64,000 bases of DNA from Atrichornis clamosus (Eukaryota; Chordata; Aves; Passeriformes; Menuridae): contig WBMZ01010153.1 in NCBI GenBank assembly GCA_013400975.1, positions 97,501 through 161,500 on the forward strand, given 5' to 3'. The notes beneath the pieces are model-generated. The model saw nothing but the letters and a program-made list of their open reading frames with translations, did not search any database and had not been told where the DNA came from. Shown here in pieces: positions 50,651-64,000 of the stretch. Every line of letters starts with the position of its first letter. The first letter of the stretch is position 1. The translations under genes were made by a program, and so were the position numbers.

Positions 50651-51205
50651 CACCATAAGGTCTTCCCAAAACCTTCTCTTCTGCAGGCTAAACAACCTCA
50701 ACTCAGCCTTTCTTCATACGAGTGGTGTTCCAGCACCCTGACTTTTTTGTGGCTCTCCTCTGGATTGCTCCACCAGATCAATGTCTTTTTTTGCACTGGA
50801 AGGCCTAGAGCTGGACATAATACTCCATGTGAGTTCTCATGAGAGTGGAGGAGGAGAGTCACCTCAGCCTGCTGGCTACACTTCTCTTTATGCAGCTGAG
50901 GAAATGGTTGACTTTCTGGGTTGCAAGTGCATACTGCTGGCTCATGTCAAATTTTTCACCTACCATTTTTCCCAAATCCTTCTCTGCAGGGTTGCACTCA
51001 ATTCATTCATCCCTCAGTTTATCCTGATAATTCAAATTGTCTGAACCCAGGTGAAAGACCTTGTACTTGGCTTTGCTGAATTTCATGATGTTCACCTGGG
51101 CCCACTTCTGAAGCCTGTCAAGGTACCTCTTGATGGCATCCTCCCTTAAGCATATCAAATGTACCACTGAGATTGATGTCATCCATAAACTGAGACATCT
51201 GAAAA
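50650..51205 (-). mobile_element. CR1 LINE fragment, minus strand
   Basis: Read on the plus strand it follows the antisense CR1 ORF2 order: CTTCTCTTCTGCAGGCTAAA (50679), the CTGGATTGCTCCACCAGATC block (50761), GACTTTCTGGGTTGCAAGTG (50909), CCAAATCCTTCTCTGCAGGG (50971), GACCTTGTACTTGGCTTTGC (51057) and GAAGCCTGTCAAGGTACCTC (51110), ending near 51205. It lacks both the 3' UTR end and the 5' part, so it is an internal piece. Indels and stops are frequent. It corresponds in part to the same ORF2 region as the minus-strand copy at 6.2-7.2 kb but is more diverged. Confidence 0.93.
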
Positions 51206-54200
51206 TAATAGTACAGTAGGATTAACTCTGAGAAAAGATCTCCTCTTGAAGATATTGTATGACCTAAGATGAATGCTGTCAGGAAGAAATAAACTGCATA
51301 ATCACTCTGTCCTTATCATTCACAGTCTGTGCCATAAGCCCCTGGGAGCCCTGAAGACCCACACCTATCCACACATACCTCCTGTTTCTTTCATACTTAA
51401 GCAATACATTATTTGCTTTTTAGATTCTGGATATATGTTTTGGGGTTTTTTTTGTCTTCTTTGTTCTCTTATCCTATTTTAAATGTTTGTCTGACAGAAT
51501 TTATGATTCTTTTTACAGGGAAAGATAGGATTTAGCAGCTTGACTCAAGTAATCTTGCAGATTTTGCCATTTACAAATACTGACTTTTGTCTTACATTTT
51601 CTGCTGTAGTAAGTTATGCTCTCCATAATTCTATTATAACACAGTCAACATATGTCTATCCTGAATGAAAATTTAATTTTTCCCATGTTAGATATTAAGG
51701 TAACTTTGACTAGTTATGCTATTAAAAGAAACAGCAAAATCCAATGAAAAATCCTTTCTGTAATTTGATGTCACAGTACTTGTTATTTTGGTTGAGTTTT
51801 ATTCCTGCAATTTTGAAATAATTTATATTGCGGGCACTTCAGTTTAGTGGCCTCCATGTTTTCAAACAATTCCTGTATATTATCACTTCCAATTTACTCC
51901 TCCTGTGTGCTTTTAGAACTCATAATCCTAAAAAGAAATGGTTTGAAGGATACACCTCTTTAACCTAGCTGGTTAAGGCACTGCACCTGTTTAAGAGAGT
52001 CAGATTATTATTACTAATTAATTATCAGAAATAGTGATTAAAAGTAATAGCAAATTAGTAACATTTTTGATCTTCTTTATTGCAAAGCATTCAATATTGT
52101 TTTCCTAACTAAAAAGTCCGTAATGCAATACTACTTACATAAATTTATTTTAGTGAACTAACCTTTAAATATATAGATTTACATTACCAGAACCCCCTTC
52201 ACTGACACCTTTCCTTGAGTTACATTTTATGAGAAGACTCTCTCCTTTTTCTGATTTCTGTCAACTGCATGGCATAATTTGTTCTTTTGCTGCCATGATG
52301 TTCCAGCAATCATTGTAATTAATAATGGCTGTTATGTATGTTACCTCCAGTGCCTGATTCTGTTTCCCACTATACCATGTTTCAGCACAACTTTTAATTT
52401 CATTTTTAATTTATTGTCTATACTGAAAGCAATAAGTAAGGCTTCCACCCCTAATTTTGAGGTATTCTTCCTGGTTCTGGGTTGGAATCCACACTTTACA
52501 CAAGTTCAGTTGTTAATACTGCCTTAATTTTATTAACAAAGCTCTGGCCTCATCAGCCTTGATCATAAATATCACACCTGCATCAGTCCCTAATAGTATC
52601 TGCCTCTGGCAAAAGGGAATATTTTAGATTGTCTTCCTATTACTTTGCATACTTTTTAATTCATTTTTATGGTTTTCATAACAAAGGCAAAGGCAAACTT
52701 TTGTTAGTTGACCCTATTATTTCAGCATGGATGATGTTGTGCTTATAGGGAGATAGATATATAATCTGCAAAAAATGACTGCCATTACTATTTTATAGTA
52801 ATCATAAGGAATGCTAAAGTGGATTAAGGAGTTTCTTCCAATTAAAGTAGAAATTCAGTATCAGTTGCTTTATGGCTAGTCTCTAAAGTATTCTGGGATC
52901 CAAGTATTGTTGATCAAGAACAACGGGCATTTTGAAGTGTTATTTGGTATAAGATCCCTTTACTACTGATGTTTAATATTTGAAATGCAGTTTTGGCCAA
53001 TAGAAACTGTAAAGACCCAGTTGCTTCAGATGATTTTCAGATAGGCAAAGGCCAAAATCCTCCATGAATTGCTACAGACATTAAAAAGTTTCTCAAGCAG
53101 CTGCTTTGTTCATGGCTCTCTGACACTTTATCATGTTGTTGTTTTTTTAATGTAAATAACTTCTGAGTGTATTCATCATTCAGCATGGGAAAATAAACAA
53201 GTACAGACTGATGCTAGAAGAAGGATAATAATGTAAGAATTTCCACCTATCAGCTCAACTTCACAGTGAATTGAATGGACACTGCATAAGCAAGCAACAT
53301 TGTTTGAAAATCCTATTAATATTTTAGGAATCTTAAGAATTAATGAACTCTCTTATGGTGAGTGTCATCTTCCTCTCTTTTGCAGTATTGATACATATAG
53401 CCACTATGATGAGGTTTTTGCTGAGAGTATTTATATGCTGAGGAGAGACTTTTCAAAAGCTACCTACAAAAAAAATCTTCAGAAAACATCTCCCTTTTGC
53501 TTGTTCTTTTTCTTAAAGAGGATTGAAAAATGCCTAATGTTCTCTTAGTGAAATTGATTACCTTTTTTAGAAACAATTTTAATCATTTTATCTTAATCTT
53601 ACATCTGCAAATATTACTACTCAGTATGGTTTTGTTAGTTAAACTTATTCTTTATTTATATTTAGTTAGCTAAAATTATTATTGTTAGAGATATTTGTTA
53701 TGTGAGGTACTATGAGTAACACTTACTATTTAGGCATAAACATTTTTATTAACACATGCTGGTGCGGTTCTACTTGTTTTAAAAATACAGAGGCCTTTTT
53801 TTTAACTCCACCACCATTAAAAGAAACTCGGAATCAATTTTATTCTTTCTGGAAAATGTATATCCCTTGACATTTAACTTAAGACATAGCCAGTAAGTTC
53901 ACATTCATGTGACAGCACGGTTCAAATTGATGAAAACAATGTATTCCTTGTGTCATTGTAAATTTGATAAAAATCTGAGCACAATAAACAAAAATGGGGA
54001 GGTGTGTTCCTGCAAGAACTAGCAAAGGTTTGCTGTTCTGTTTTTCAAGAAATTTTTTTTTTTCTCCAATCAGTTAATTGAATTTAATATTTTTACTGTA
54101 TAAGTTGTTATTAGTGTTTAATGTAGTGGCTGGAAAAACCCAAAGACAAATAAAAAACCAGTTCAGAAGGAAATGAGACATGGATATTTCAGCTGGATAT

Positions 54201-56280
54201 AGCACTTGTGTTATGCCAATAGGCCTTATATATTGCAATAGATCATTAAACATGCAAAAAATGAGTGTTCATTGGAAGTACTTAAGACATAGAAGTAACC
54301 TAATTTTGAGATATATATTGCAATGACTTAATTTATGCAACTGCAGCTATGGGCATTCTATGCCTTTGATGATTTGGCCACATGAAACTACAAAACCAGA
54401 CAGAACAACAAGTTATACATGAAAAATGAGAAGAAACAATAGGAATAATTCAGCATGAAACTAGAGATTTTAATAGAAGATTGTCCCATTTTTTTACAAT
54501 GAGCACTATTTAAAAATTCCACCTGTAGGCCAAATCAGTCTTCTATGATCGTGGTAGGATTGACACTTGAACATTACTTTAGGATCTTGCTTAGAACAAA
54601 GGAATAAAAGCTATTTTAATCAACTCTTCTTCTTTTTAATCAGTGCAACATGCGTTTCATGAACAATTTATGGCACTCGACAAAAACATGGGACTTCTTT
54701 CAGATTTGTGAAAAACAAAAGAAAAAGGTATCCTAAAAGAGAACACCATCGCTATGGATAGAAAACAGGCAGAATACAGTAGGATATGAGCAGGCATAAT
54801 TGCATGCTTTGATATTTATGATGAAAGACCTGAGCTGAAAGAAAAATGACAAAAATGCTATCTTAGCCTTTTATGAAACAAAGAAAACCTGAAGGTCGTG
54901 CAATAGTAATTTTCATCATTCCTTCCAAAGCCTTGGCAAGCTTTGAAAATTCATATGTAATAGCAGCTAGCTTTTCTAAGTGAAAGTGCTTTGAAATCAT
55001 CTTGGGATATACAGTATATAAAAGAAACCTTCATTTTTCAACTGCAACAAAAGCAAAATTATATTTCTGAATCTTAAGCTGACTATTTTAAATTATGTTG
55101 TCTTAGCTCTTGAAAAATCTTTCATTACATTGTACAATTAATTTCCTTAAACTCAAAATGTTCTGCTGTATCTATTAATTTGAAAAGAAATTGCTTCTGT
55201 ATATCAGGAAAAAAAAGGTTTTAAAATTTGCCATGTATTCACTAAATACAGAAAACTTGTCTGGCAAAAATCCACTGACAAGGACACAAGAAATGCAAGC
55301 TAAGAATACATAATAAAAAAAGGATGTTTCCTGTGAAATTCTTACAGCTGCATAGCATTCTGAGTTTCATTTCAATCCAAATTCCTCTTTGTACAAAGTA
55401 AATGGTTAAATTTAAAGTTCTCTACAATATCAACTTTAAGAAAATAGTCTTTAATGAAGAAGCATATTCTACCTCCTAAAATTCATTTCTCATTTCTGAA
55501 TGGGAGGGATTAATTTTACTAATAAATAATTCTTTATTAGTGTCTGCATTTGCTTGGACTATTGGATCTTTTTTCTGTTTATCCCCGAACTAAATGTTGA
55601 ACACTTTTTAAGCTGTAAGTTGACCTCAATGCCTGCTTCCTCCCATTGAGACTGAATCCCCAGCAGCAGGAGAAAATGTGAAAGAATAACTATCTCAGAG
55701 AAAAAAAAAGAAAGTCCAGTAATTAGAAGCTATTCCAAACTTCAGGAAAAAAAGGGAATATCTGAATAGAAAACTAGTAGGAAAGCTCTCCAAATGTCTG
55801 ATTTTCATTCAGTATTACCTATTCTGCATCAATTCCCTTTTCTTTAATTTCTTTTTTCTTAGTAGTGTTCCAGGAAGTTCACTTTTTGAAAATATGGAAA
55901 GGCACAAAACCTACATCTAATATCCCAAACAAATTATGCAACCTGCTGCCTTTCCTAGAAAAGTCAGAAGCAAATGTGCTGCTTCGATTAAAATAGTCTT
56001 TTAGCAGTGACAAAAGCAAAGTCAAAGCCATTATCATGTCTGGGAGTTTTTTTGGGGAAGACCCATTACGTGTTCCCCTCTAGACTATCATTATTTGCAC
56101 ATGTGGGCAAAGTAGTTCTGCACTGTGTAGCATCCAAATGCTTCTTTACTTCTTCAGTTTTTCCTGGTCATATGGAGGAATAGTGTTTAGTTTTAAGACC
56201 TTCACGTTATACTTTTTTTTCTTTTGATGTAATTAAACCTTTCAGAACTTAGAGGCAGTGTATTATAAGTTGTCTGTTCT
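51206..56280. other. Nongenic DNA, nothing recognised
   Basis: About 5 kb without a supported gene, RNA or classified repeat. Composition is uniformly AT-rich and CpG-poor. Confidence 0.55.
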
Positions 56281-56520
56281 ACTTAATTAATGTTCGGCAC
56301 AAACCCACACTGTGCTTGGCTGGCTGCAGTCGCACAATTGGATGTGAAAGGTGAACAAAGTGCAGCTTAGATCCTTGTGCTAAATGACCAAGAGAGAGTG
56401 TTCGCTAGTGAACAGTGATGGAAATGCTGCAACACTCTCATTTTAAAATAGGGTCTATGATGGCATTCTGTGTGTATTTTAAAGTTCAGAGAGGTGAAAT
56501 AATTAGTTAGGTTCAACACC
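56280..56520. promoter_or_regulatory. Candidate conserved non-coding element (weak)
   Basis: A change in texture to word-rich sequence, for example GCTTGGCTGGCTGCAGTCGC, GATGTGAAAGGTGAACAAAG and CACTCTCATTTTAAAATAGG, with a few CpGs and no repeat similarity. The call rests on composition only. Confidence 0.28.
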
Positions 56521-59500
56521 TAAAAGCAGTTATATCCAAATTCTTATTCTGCAAATTCTACATTTAGATTACTGGAAGTGGGATCAGACACAAATAACTA
56601 TTTTTTTCGATGGTTTTAGAACCGATATTTTAACCTTGTAAAACCAAAAAATGAGAAACCTAACAGTTTTCCAAGGAGAAAAGACAAATCATGAAGATAT
56701 TAAATGATTTTTGATTATAATAAATATAGAGTCTGACAGAATTAGAAAATTAAGACAAATCCTGCATGGTGAGATACCTAAAGGTACTTGAATATCAATT
56801 CAGTAGCACAGGTCACTGAGATTTTCTGTTTTAAGTCTGAAAGTGTCATGTTTCGATTCTCAGCATCTGCAGAAGAATTTTAGGTTTTGACCGCCTTCTG
56901 GAAGACAAAGGTTTCTCAGCAGATGTGAAGGTGTGACTTCTGCTGTTATCTTGTTTACCTTTTCCTGTCACTCTCCTCAGAAGAGGAAGGAGCAGCTGCC
57001 CTTAAGGATCAGCCTGCTTCTTTTGTCTCTGCATTTTCCGTTTTCTGGACTTTTCAGAAGAAGTCATATCATTATGATTATGTAACCTTTAACACTTTAA
57101 AAAGTATTATTTCTTAAAAAAACCCATCCCCAACAAGTTGTTAAAAGCTTATGTCATAAGTGCATGATTAGAAATTGAGAGAATTTGTTATTCTTATCAT
57201 TATTAATAGTATTCCTATCATTGTTAACAAATACAATAAATGCTATTTTTGCCATTGTTCCCATTTATAGTGGTAGTTGTGTTGGTTCCTGTGTTGGGGG
57301 TACTGAGGGTTCACAAGGTAATGCTCTGTTGTATCGGAACCTGTATAAATATACCGATATTCTGAAGGGCTTACCAGTGAAATGCAAGACCACTAACAAC
57401 AATTGGCTACAATAAATGGACTGGAGTAACATAGTGGAGTGAAGAGATGTCATTTAAATGTCTCTCCCAGTACAGACCTCTGGAATTGTTCTCAGGAGGC
57501 AGCTATTTCTCTTCATTGGTTACATTACATCAGAGAAGTTTGCACTATGTCACTCCTAACCAATGTCATTATAGTAGAATAAAATATTGCGGAGGGGTAT
57601 GCATGTGATGTTTCTACTAACACAGCACTTTGCTATTTGAATATATTCTAAAACTGAATGAAAGTGAAGATTGGTCCTTTGCATCACTGACTCAGTGTGA
57701 CACTTATCTTTCTTCTGCCAGTTTTTATAATTACATAGGTACTAAATAGTCAAATGAGATCTTCTGGAATTTTCCAAAATCCTCAGACACTATGTTTTGG
57801 AAGATAAACTTAAGGGATCATCCTGTTTGCATTTTCAGCTGCTTAAATACTTCTAATGATTTAGCACTAGTTCCCTAAATAAAATATCCCTGGTTCCTTG
57901 ACACAAAAAGTCTATCCAGGCAACCAATCAGGATGAACCCCCAAACTGCTGATTTTCACTCACCTCCATTTGATTTTTCCTAAAAATGATAAGCATAGAA
58001 TAACAGTCAGCTATAAGGTACCATAGAAATATTTGTTGGGGTTTTTTTAATAAGTATTTTGTAATTTTCAGTGAGTGCACCCTTTCCTTTGTACTTGTCT
58101 AACGAGTCAGGTACAATTTTTATTTATTTTGCCATGGGCAAATATTTTCTTGTAGCAGTTAGGGAAAATTTTGTTAGTTTTTGAAAAGAGATTATAACAA
58201 ATGTATCAACATCTTCAACTGATATAATTGTGACTATGCTATATGACTGTATTTTTTCAGCCAGCTTTATCTACAAATACCTTCAGAAGGAGTGGTGAAA
58301 CCCAAACGTAAAAGGGCTCTTCAAATAGAACAGAGAAACTTGTTCAATGCTTATGTCAAAATTGTATATAGATGTGCTTAGTTTGAATTTGTAAGTCTCG
58401 CCTAAATTCTCTTCAAAACAGCCAACAGAATCTAGAAATTACACAAGGATATAGTGGAGTGAAAGTTCCAGTTGTGTTCCTGAACTAAACAGGACACAAT
58501 ACATCATTTCTGTACAAATAATTGTGTACATGGATGGGATAGGCAGTGTCCACCTACTGCTTGAATTCAGAATTCTAAGCATTTTCCCCCTGTATGTCAA
58601 ATTTTTTGAGTTGGTCAAAGATACTTCAAAAGTTATTGTCATGACTGTGAGATACACAAGCAATTTGATCATATTAATCTTATATTAGATTAAAAAATGG
58701 GGATGAAGCTTCACAGCACTTAATGAGACCAATATACAGTGCTACAAAATGCAAGTGGGTTTTTTTCAAAATCATATGTTTACTAATTTGGTTTTCGTTG
58801 AGAGTATAGAGGCTCAAAATGTGAGCTGAATGTAAGTGATGAAAGAATCTGGGATGATTTTGGAACAGCTCTGGGCAGCTCAAGCTGTCCCATTTTGTTC
58901 TTTGAAAAGGAGGCACACAATCACCTGAGACTACAGGATAAATCATTACCACAAGTAAAGATGACTGAAGAGAAAGAAATACAAGAGAGACTTGACTTCA
59001 CCTAAATGCTGTCAAATCTCGGACACAGAAGAGGAGTGACATAATGCCCAATCATTTTTCAGAGACTTGCATCTAACAAATCACTCTGCAAAAATAATTA
59101 AATGTAGGAACCGCTTGTCCTAAGTTTTGGTTGTTTTCTGTCAGGGTTGTATGAGAAGTTAATAGACACTTCTGGGCTTCTGGAGAATTCTCTATGGGTG
59201 GGAGAAGGTCTCTAGAATACAGGTCTTGTGTCTTAGATGATGCTTGCTGCAAAATTACCACTTAGGATTTATCACAAATAAATTTAGGGTGAATCACCTG
59301 AGGTTACCTCAGCTAACATTTATATTAAATAAAATAAAAAGTCTCTCCAAAGAGCAGTTCAGTTTACCTGAGACACAAGAACTCTGAAGGTGCTTATTTT
59401 CCTTCATTGATTACTCCTTCCTAAAGTCACTGGGGTAACAACAGTTAGGTGAATACAATAACTCTTAATATCCTATCTACATTTTTTCCCCTAAATGCAT

Positions 59501-59843
59501 TTGTACAACTGCTACTATTACTGAGGAAATAAAAACTTAGTGGTTAACTTTTTGCATGTGTCTGTCTAAAGAGAGACCAAATGCATAATTTTTCAAGTCA
59601 GAGACCATTCACAAAGAGAGGGTGGGAAGACAAAGCCTGTGAAGAGACCTCTGAAAGAGAAATCCAACATAAGTTTTAAAGGGAATAACTTTTCTACGTT
59701 ACAAAGAGACAGAGCAAATAACAGGTACAGTATAATTCTCATAAAGATACGTATTTCTGTATTGATCAGTTTCTTGGTCAAAAAGTCCAACAATAGAACA
59801 AAGCAAAATCAAAATAAAACTAGCCAGACATCCTTTTCTTCAT
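56521..59843. other. Nongenic DNA, nothing recognised
   Basis: No supported gene. A small inverted pair TATCGG/CCGATA around TATA-like sequence (57333-57360) was noted but is too short to interpret. Confidence 0.5.
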
Positions 59844-59972
59844 TAAAAAAGAAGAAGAAAGAGAAAGAGAAAAAGAAAGAGAAAAAGAAAAAGGAAAAAT
59901 AGAAAGAAGAAGAGAAAGATAAAAAGAAAAAGCAAACCCCAAGAAAATAAAGAAAGAAAACAAGAAAAAAAG
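59844..59972 (+). repeat. Polypurine (A/G) low-complexity tract
   Basis: About 130 bp almost wholly A and G, built from AAAGAG, GAAGAA and AAAG units with a few T or C interruptions. Polypurine tracts can adopt triplex structure. The lysine/glutamate-rich and serine/phenylalanine-rich frames read from it on the two strands are artefacts. Confidence 0.95.
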
Positions 59973-62400
59973 GTACATCTGTTGAGAATTCTTGGTTGTT
60001 TACAAACTCAAAATTCAAATGTTTTCATCAAAAGCGTATTTCAGGCAGCAAATGAAGTAATCTTTGTGGAAAGTAATAGGATTTTATTCTCATGAGATCC
60101 CCCCACAGAGAGGTGGCCACTTCCTTAAATCAGTCAGTCAGGTATGATGATACCTCAAATCCCAACTGCTTGGAGCAAATAAATAATAAATGAAGATGGC
60201 ATTTGAGTCTGAAAAATCATCCATGAGGTCGAGATCCTTCCTTTTGGTGAACTCTGTAAGATGTGTAGTGTGGAAGCAGAAGCTAAAGGTTAGGAGCTTG
60301 ACCATGCACTGCACTTCGGCTTGTAAGTTCAAAAGTGGCTACTAACCATGAACCAAACACATCATTGAAGGCTGGGTTTTTTGTGTTTCTTTTTTTTTAC
60401 CCTTCAGTCCTTATATTCTAAGGTTTGCTTTCACTCCAGGGGAGTAGAGAGTCAGAAAATGCAGGAAAGAAAAGTTAGCATTCTTTCTGAGCACAAACCT
60501 GCTGCTAAGCTGGTATTTTGTATTGATTTTTCCTGAAGCCTGTAATCTTGAAAGCTTGTAACAGAGGATGAGGTAAATATCATTTTATTTGCTCAAATAG
60601 GTTTAGATTAGATTGAGATGAAAAACTAGAGACAAGCCAAATTAGGACTGAAAGCAGCAATTACAGATTATTGTTTCCAGCAGTAACTAGAATAGGTTAT
60701 TTCACTGATAAAAAGGCTTGCTGAAAGAAAGAATAGGTGATTTTCCTTAGAGCCTTAAAATAATATCAACGAAAGAATAGACAAGGAAAATATAAACAGA
60801 AATTCATAACAAATTTGTTATGTTGCATGTTAAAATAGTCAGGCTACCTGTAGAGTAAATTAGCATGTGAATTATTGAACTTGCTTAAAATGCACAGTTT
60901 AACAATACATACTCAAAATATATACTTCTGAATGTATACAATATGTGTGCTTAGCAAACTAGTAATATGCTTTTCATTGTGTACATTTTTTCTCATCTTG
61001 TTGAAAAACAAAGCGTACCATACAGCCTGGAGGATAATCATAAAAATCAGCTCTTAAAAGTAATTCCTTCGATAAAATAGTTTCTGAGGGGAAAAAAAAA
61101 TGTGTACAAAAGCGTTCAAATGATACTGACAATAAGGCATGGAATTTAAAAGGCTTAACCATGTCTTATCTTAGAGTCTGTTTTATTTCTTCATCTTCTG
61201 AGCACTTCAAACATATGAGCTGTTATTCCATCTTTAGATCAGTAACTTTGAATTGTTCTACCTGTCATTCTGCAGTGACTAGCACAGCTAGATGTCATAC
61301 AATGATTGTTTGCACTTTCATTCTTTCACATTAAATGGCAATCATCCGGTCCTTTTGATTTGTTTCTTTTATTTAGCCCTGAAGTTTTTACACTAGAATC
61401 TCATTAAAGCTGAACTAGTATACTCCTGTCAAAAAACTAATGGAAAAAGTTTAAAAGAGAAATATTTCACCTATATTGTCACTTACTGGTGGAGTTGCAT
61501 TTATCAAGATTTGCAGAGTTTACTTCTTTAGTACACGTTCTTTTGGCCTTGTTCACCTCTCTCTGCTTTCCCCCATCCTATGGCACAAAATTAGGATGAT
61601 GTTCTCTAACAAACCAGACACCTAAATAAAATAGCAAACAAAAGAACAGCAAATATGGTCTCTTGGAAATGTTTTTTCTCTTCATAGGACAGATATCTCC
61701 TGTTAGTCAAGGATATTGTCAGAGAATTTTCCTATGCAAAGAACTAAGCACTTCATTGAACAAACATTGTTTACAGAAGTATAACTGTATGTCTGAGTTA
61801 CAGGAACAAATAAATTAAACAAATCCTCAGCAGCTGCTATTTCTAGGCATATATTATAATCTTTGTCATCCACGCAGACAACTAAGTCCCATCCTTGAAA
61901 ATAACTCTACAACCTTTTTCCCCTCCAGCAACATTTAGTTTTTGATCCAGGTAAGGCCACTAATTACAGCATCTAAAAAATTGATTACTGAGCTCTTCAT
62001 AAGAGTTCTCAAATTACACACAAGTTATTTATGCAGAAGTATGGCTTGCTATATCAGGAAAAGAAAAATCATACAAGACCCATTTAATCTATGGTATGAA
62101 GGACAATGAAAAATATATCCATTCAATAAGAATCTTCTTTTATCTTATGCTGCTGCACTGACAGATAAGAGAAATATATCATGTGGATTCTGATCCCTCT
62201 ATGAGTTCCAGAAAATAAGATAAGGGTCTGCAAAATGCTGGCAAATTAATCCCAGTGAAATTACTAACCATTTTGTCTAAAGATCCAGTAGTCAGGAGGG
62301 ATAACTTAGAGGTCACCTTTGCTATTAACGTTAAGGGTTTTCTAGCTGGTATTGTGGCATACATACACTGTACATCTAAATGCCCGATCTAAAAATGAAT
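59973..62400. other. Nongenic DNA, nothing recognised
   Basis: No gene, RNA or classified repeat was recognised. Confidence 0.5.
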
Positions 62401-63140
62401 TCCTCAGCATTTCTGAATATGCTCCATAGATTTAACTCAAACGATGCAGGGATTTTTCCTCCCATGTAAAACGTGCTGTTTCAAGCCCTCTGTCTCCCAT
62501 TTGCCTGTGCATAAATGACGACCTCTTCCTTAGAAACTTAAATGATGTGCAAGCTGCTAGATGTCAAAGGATCCCTGTGGCTTGAACACAAAGATAAGAT
62601 AGTACTTATTAATAAAAAATATGAAATTACTCTGACATGTAATTGTTACAGAAAATGCCTATTTAAGAAATGCATATATAAGAAATAATGACCAAAAGGG
62701 AGGGCATTTCTCAGCAGTTAATGACTAGATAGAAAAGTTAATGGCTCCAGGTGAAGTCAAGGTCGCATAACTCAGCCTGTCATTAATAGCTTGGAAATGC
62801 CCAGCCAGGAGGTCATCACTGTTATTATGAGCCACAGGAATATAAAAATATAATGAAAAAAAATAATTACCTTTTTGTGTTTTGAAGAGTTAGAAGTAAA
62901 ACTGTAGGTTGCCATGGATATGTTGTTCTGTTTACTAGAGTTATATCCTCTTAGCAGTTAAAGGCCAGGGTTGCAATTCAGCATGGTTCTAGCCAAAACA
63001 ATTAAAGCACAGAGCCCAAAAAGCAAACCTCAGCATACTGCAAGATCAAGGATCAGGCTTATAATAAGTGGAAAAGCATTCCCTCAGGTTTATTTTCAGC
63101 AATGAGCATTTCTGAAGCAATAATTCTAAGGTAAAACACG
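62400..63140. promoter_or_regulatory. Candidate conserved non-coding element
   Basis: A long word-rich block without repeat similarity that contains several factor-like words. These are TCAAAGG (62564-62570, TCF/LEF type), CCTATTTAAG (near 62668, MEF2-like), TCAAGGTCG (62757-62765, one base from the TCAAGGTCA of NR5A/ESRR-type receptors) and CATTAATAG (62782-62790, homeodomain-like). It is enhancer-like by composition. Conservation is untested and the target gene unknown. Confidence 0.35.
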
Positions 63141-64000
63141 CCTCCTTATAAATTTGTTTCCTAATTTTCTCCATTTAAATTATATTTGGTTTGTAACTAT
63201 ATCTTTACAGTTTTGCAAAAGAAATAGATAATATACCACTAAACGTACATTTACTCTTTAAATTCTACCTTAGTTTCAAGTTTATTTTCCTTATCAACTT
63301 TCACAATAATTTGTCTTTTGTTTATTCACTCTTAATATTTTTAATTAATAAAATTATATCATAGAGACTTATCCCTGTTCCAAATCCTGCAAAAATCTGG
63401 AGTCAGATATCTTTTGGATGGAGCTCCAAAGATTAAGGCTGATATAAAAATATGTTTTTCTTGCATTTTTTCTTGTATTCTTTAAATTAGTTTCTTCTTC
63501 CTCTGTCCTAACTGCTAAAAGAAGATAAATGGCCTTATACAACTTTATTCATTGTCATACATTATGTGCATGTCTCAATCACGTTCTTCTTTTGCCTTCC
63601 ACATTGGCCTACATACTACCAAATAAAGAATAGGACTATACACAGAGACTTGCAAAACACACCTTCAATTTTCTGGACTTTGTAGCTTAAGACATGGTAT
63701 AGGTGCAAGTAGGTACATTTAAAATGCAAACTCATATTTTAGGCAAGTTTAATTATATAACGTGATAATTAATTAATAATTAATCTGATACAGAGTTCTG
63801 AAACATACTTTCAAAATGTCTAAGAGAATAATTTAAAAAAAACCCTTAAAAAACCCAAGTCTGATTTTCATAGAATTCATGTGTGTAATTTTGCTCTCAC
63901 ACAGCAATATGATGTAGTTTTTTTGTCAGAATGGTTTTAAGTCTGCTTAACCTGAATGTCTTAAGCACTTGCCAATGATATAATAAACAGAGAGATGCAT
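63141..64000. other. Nongenic AT-rich DNA to window end
   Basis: No gene recognised. The densest AT feature is GATAATTAATTAATAATTAA (63762-63781), a cluster of overlapping homeodomain-type TAATTA words that may equally be low-complexity sequence. Confidence 0.5.

Noticed and set aside
59639..60018. Lysine-rich and phenylalanine/serine-rich frames on the two strands
   Set aside because: They come from the polypurine tract and carry no protein signal.

Overview
The window reads as vertebrate nuclear DNA, most likely from a bird. It is AT-rich and poor in CpG. It holds few and mostly decayed transposons, and the recognisable ones are chiefly fragments of CR1, the dominant LINE of birds and other sauropsids. 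Simple repeats (CA, TG, GA, TATC, T/G-rich and poly-A runs) are scattered through it. No bacterial-style gene layout, tRNA, rRNA, CRISPR array or IS element was seen. Crocodilian or turtle DNA would also carry CR1; the low repeat density is why I favour a bird.

No protein-coding gene can be supported. Open frames reach at most about 139 codons, many lack an ATG, and they look like chance frames or repeat shadows. The window is best read as a gene desert or the inside of a very large intron.

Layout: 1-4.7 kb is featureless except for a possible CR1 tail. A decayed Ty3/gypsy-type pol (integrase C-terminal) fragment lies at about 4.74-5.26 kb. Two CR1 copies in opposite orientation occupy about 6.25-7.64 kb. 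From 8.3 to 31.7 kb the DNA is unannotatable single-copy sequence with low-complexity runs, one CR1 tail at 20.05-20.23 kb and a hairpin at 21.09 kb. From 31.7 to 34.95 kb lies the most structured block: the window's only CpG-rich island (about 32.55-33.35 kb, with GA, TG and GC dinucleotide runs and a YY1-like site), a 62-bp segment bounded by good splice-site matches, and a stretch with the look of a deeply conserved non-coding element (about 33.46-34.12 kb), dense in homeodomain, PBX/HOX and FOX motifs and containing a CTCF-like site. From 35 to 64 kb the DNA is again mostly nongenic. It includes a non-LTR reverse transcriptase remnant of non-CR1 character (43.74-44.10 kb, minus strand), a perfect 24-bp palindrome just beyond it, two further hairpins, a CR1 fragment at 50.65-51.2 kb, a polypurine tract at 59.84-59.97 kb and two more conserved-looking blocks (about 56.3 and 62.4-63.1 kb).

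The best hypothesis for function is regulatory: a CpG-island promoter, perhaps of a non-coding RNA or an alternative first exon, sitting beside developmental enhancers in a gene-poor region. That is inference. The repeat calls rest on recognised family sequence, while the conserved-element calls rest only on composition and motif density, because no alignment could be run.
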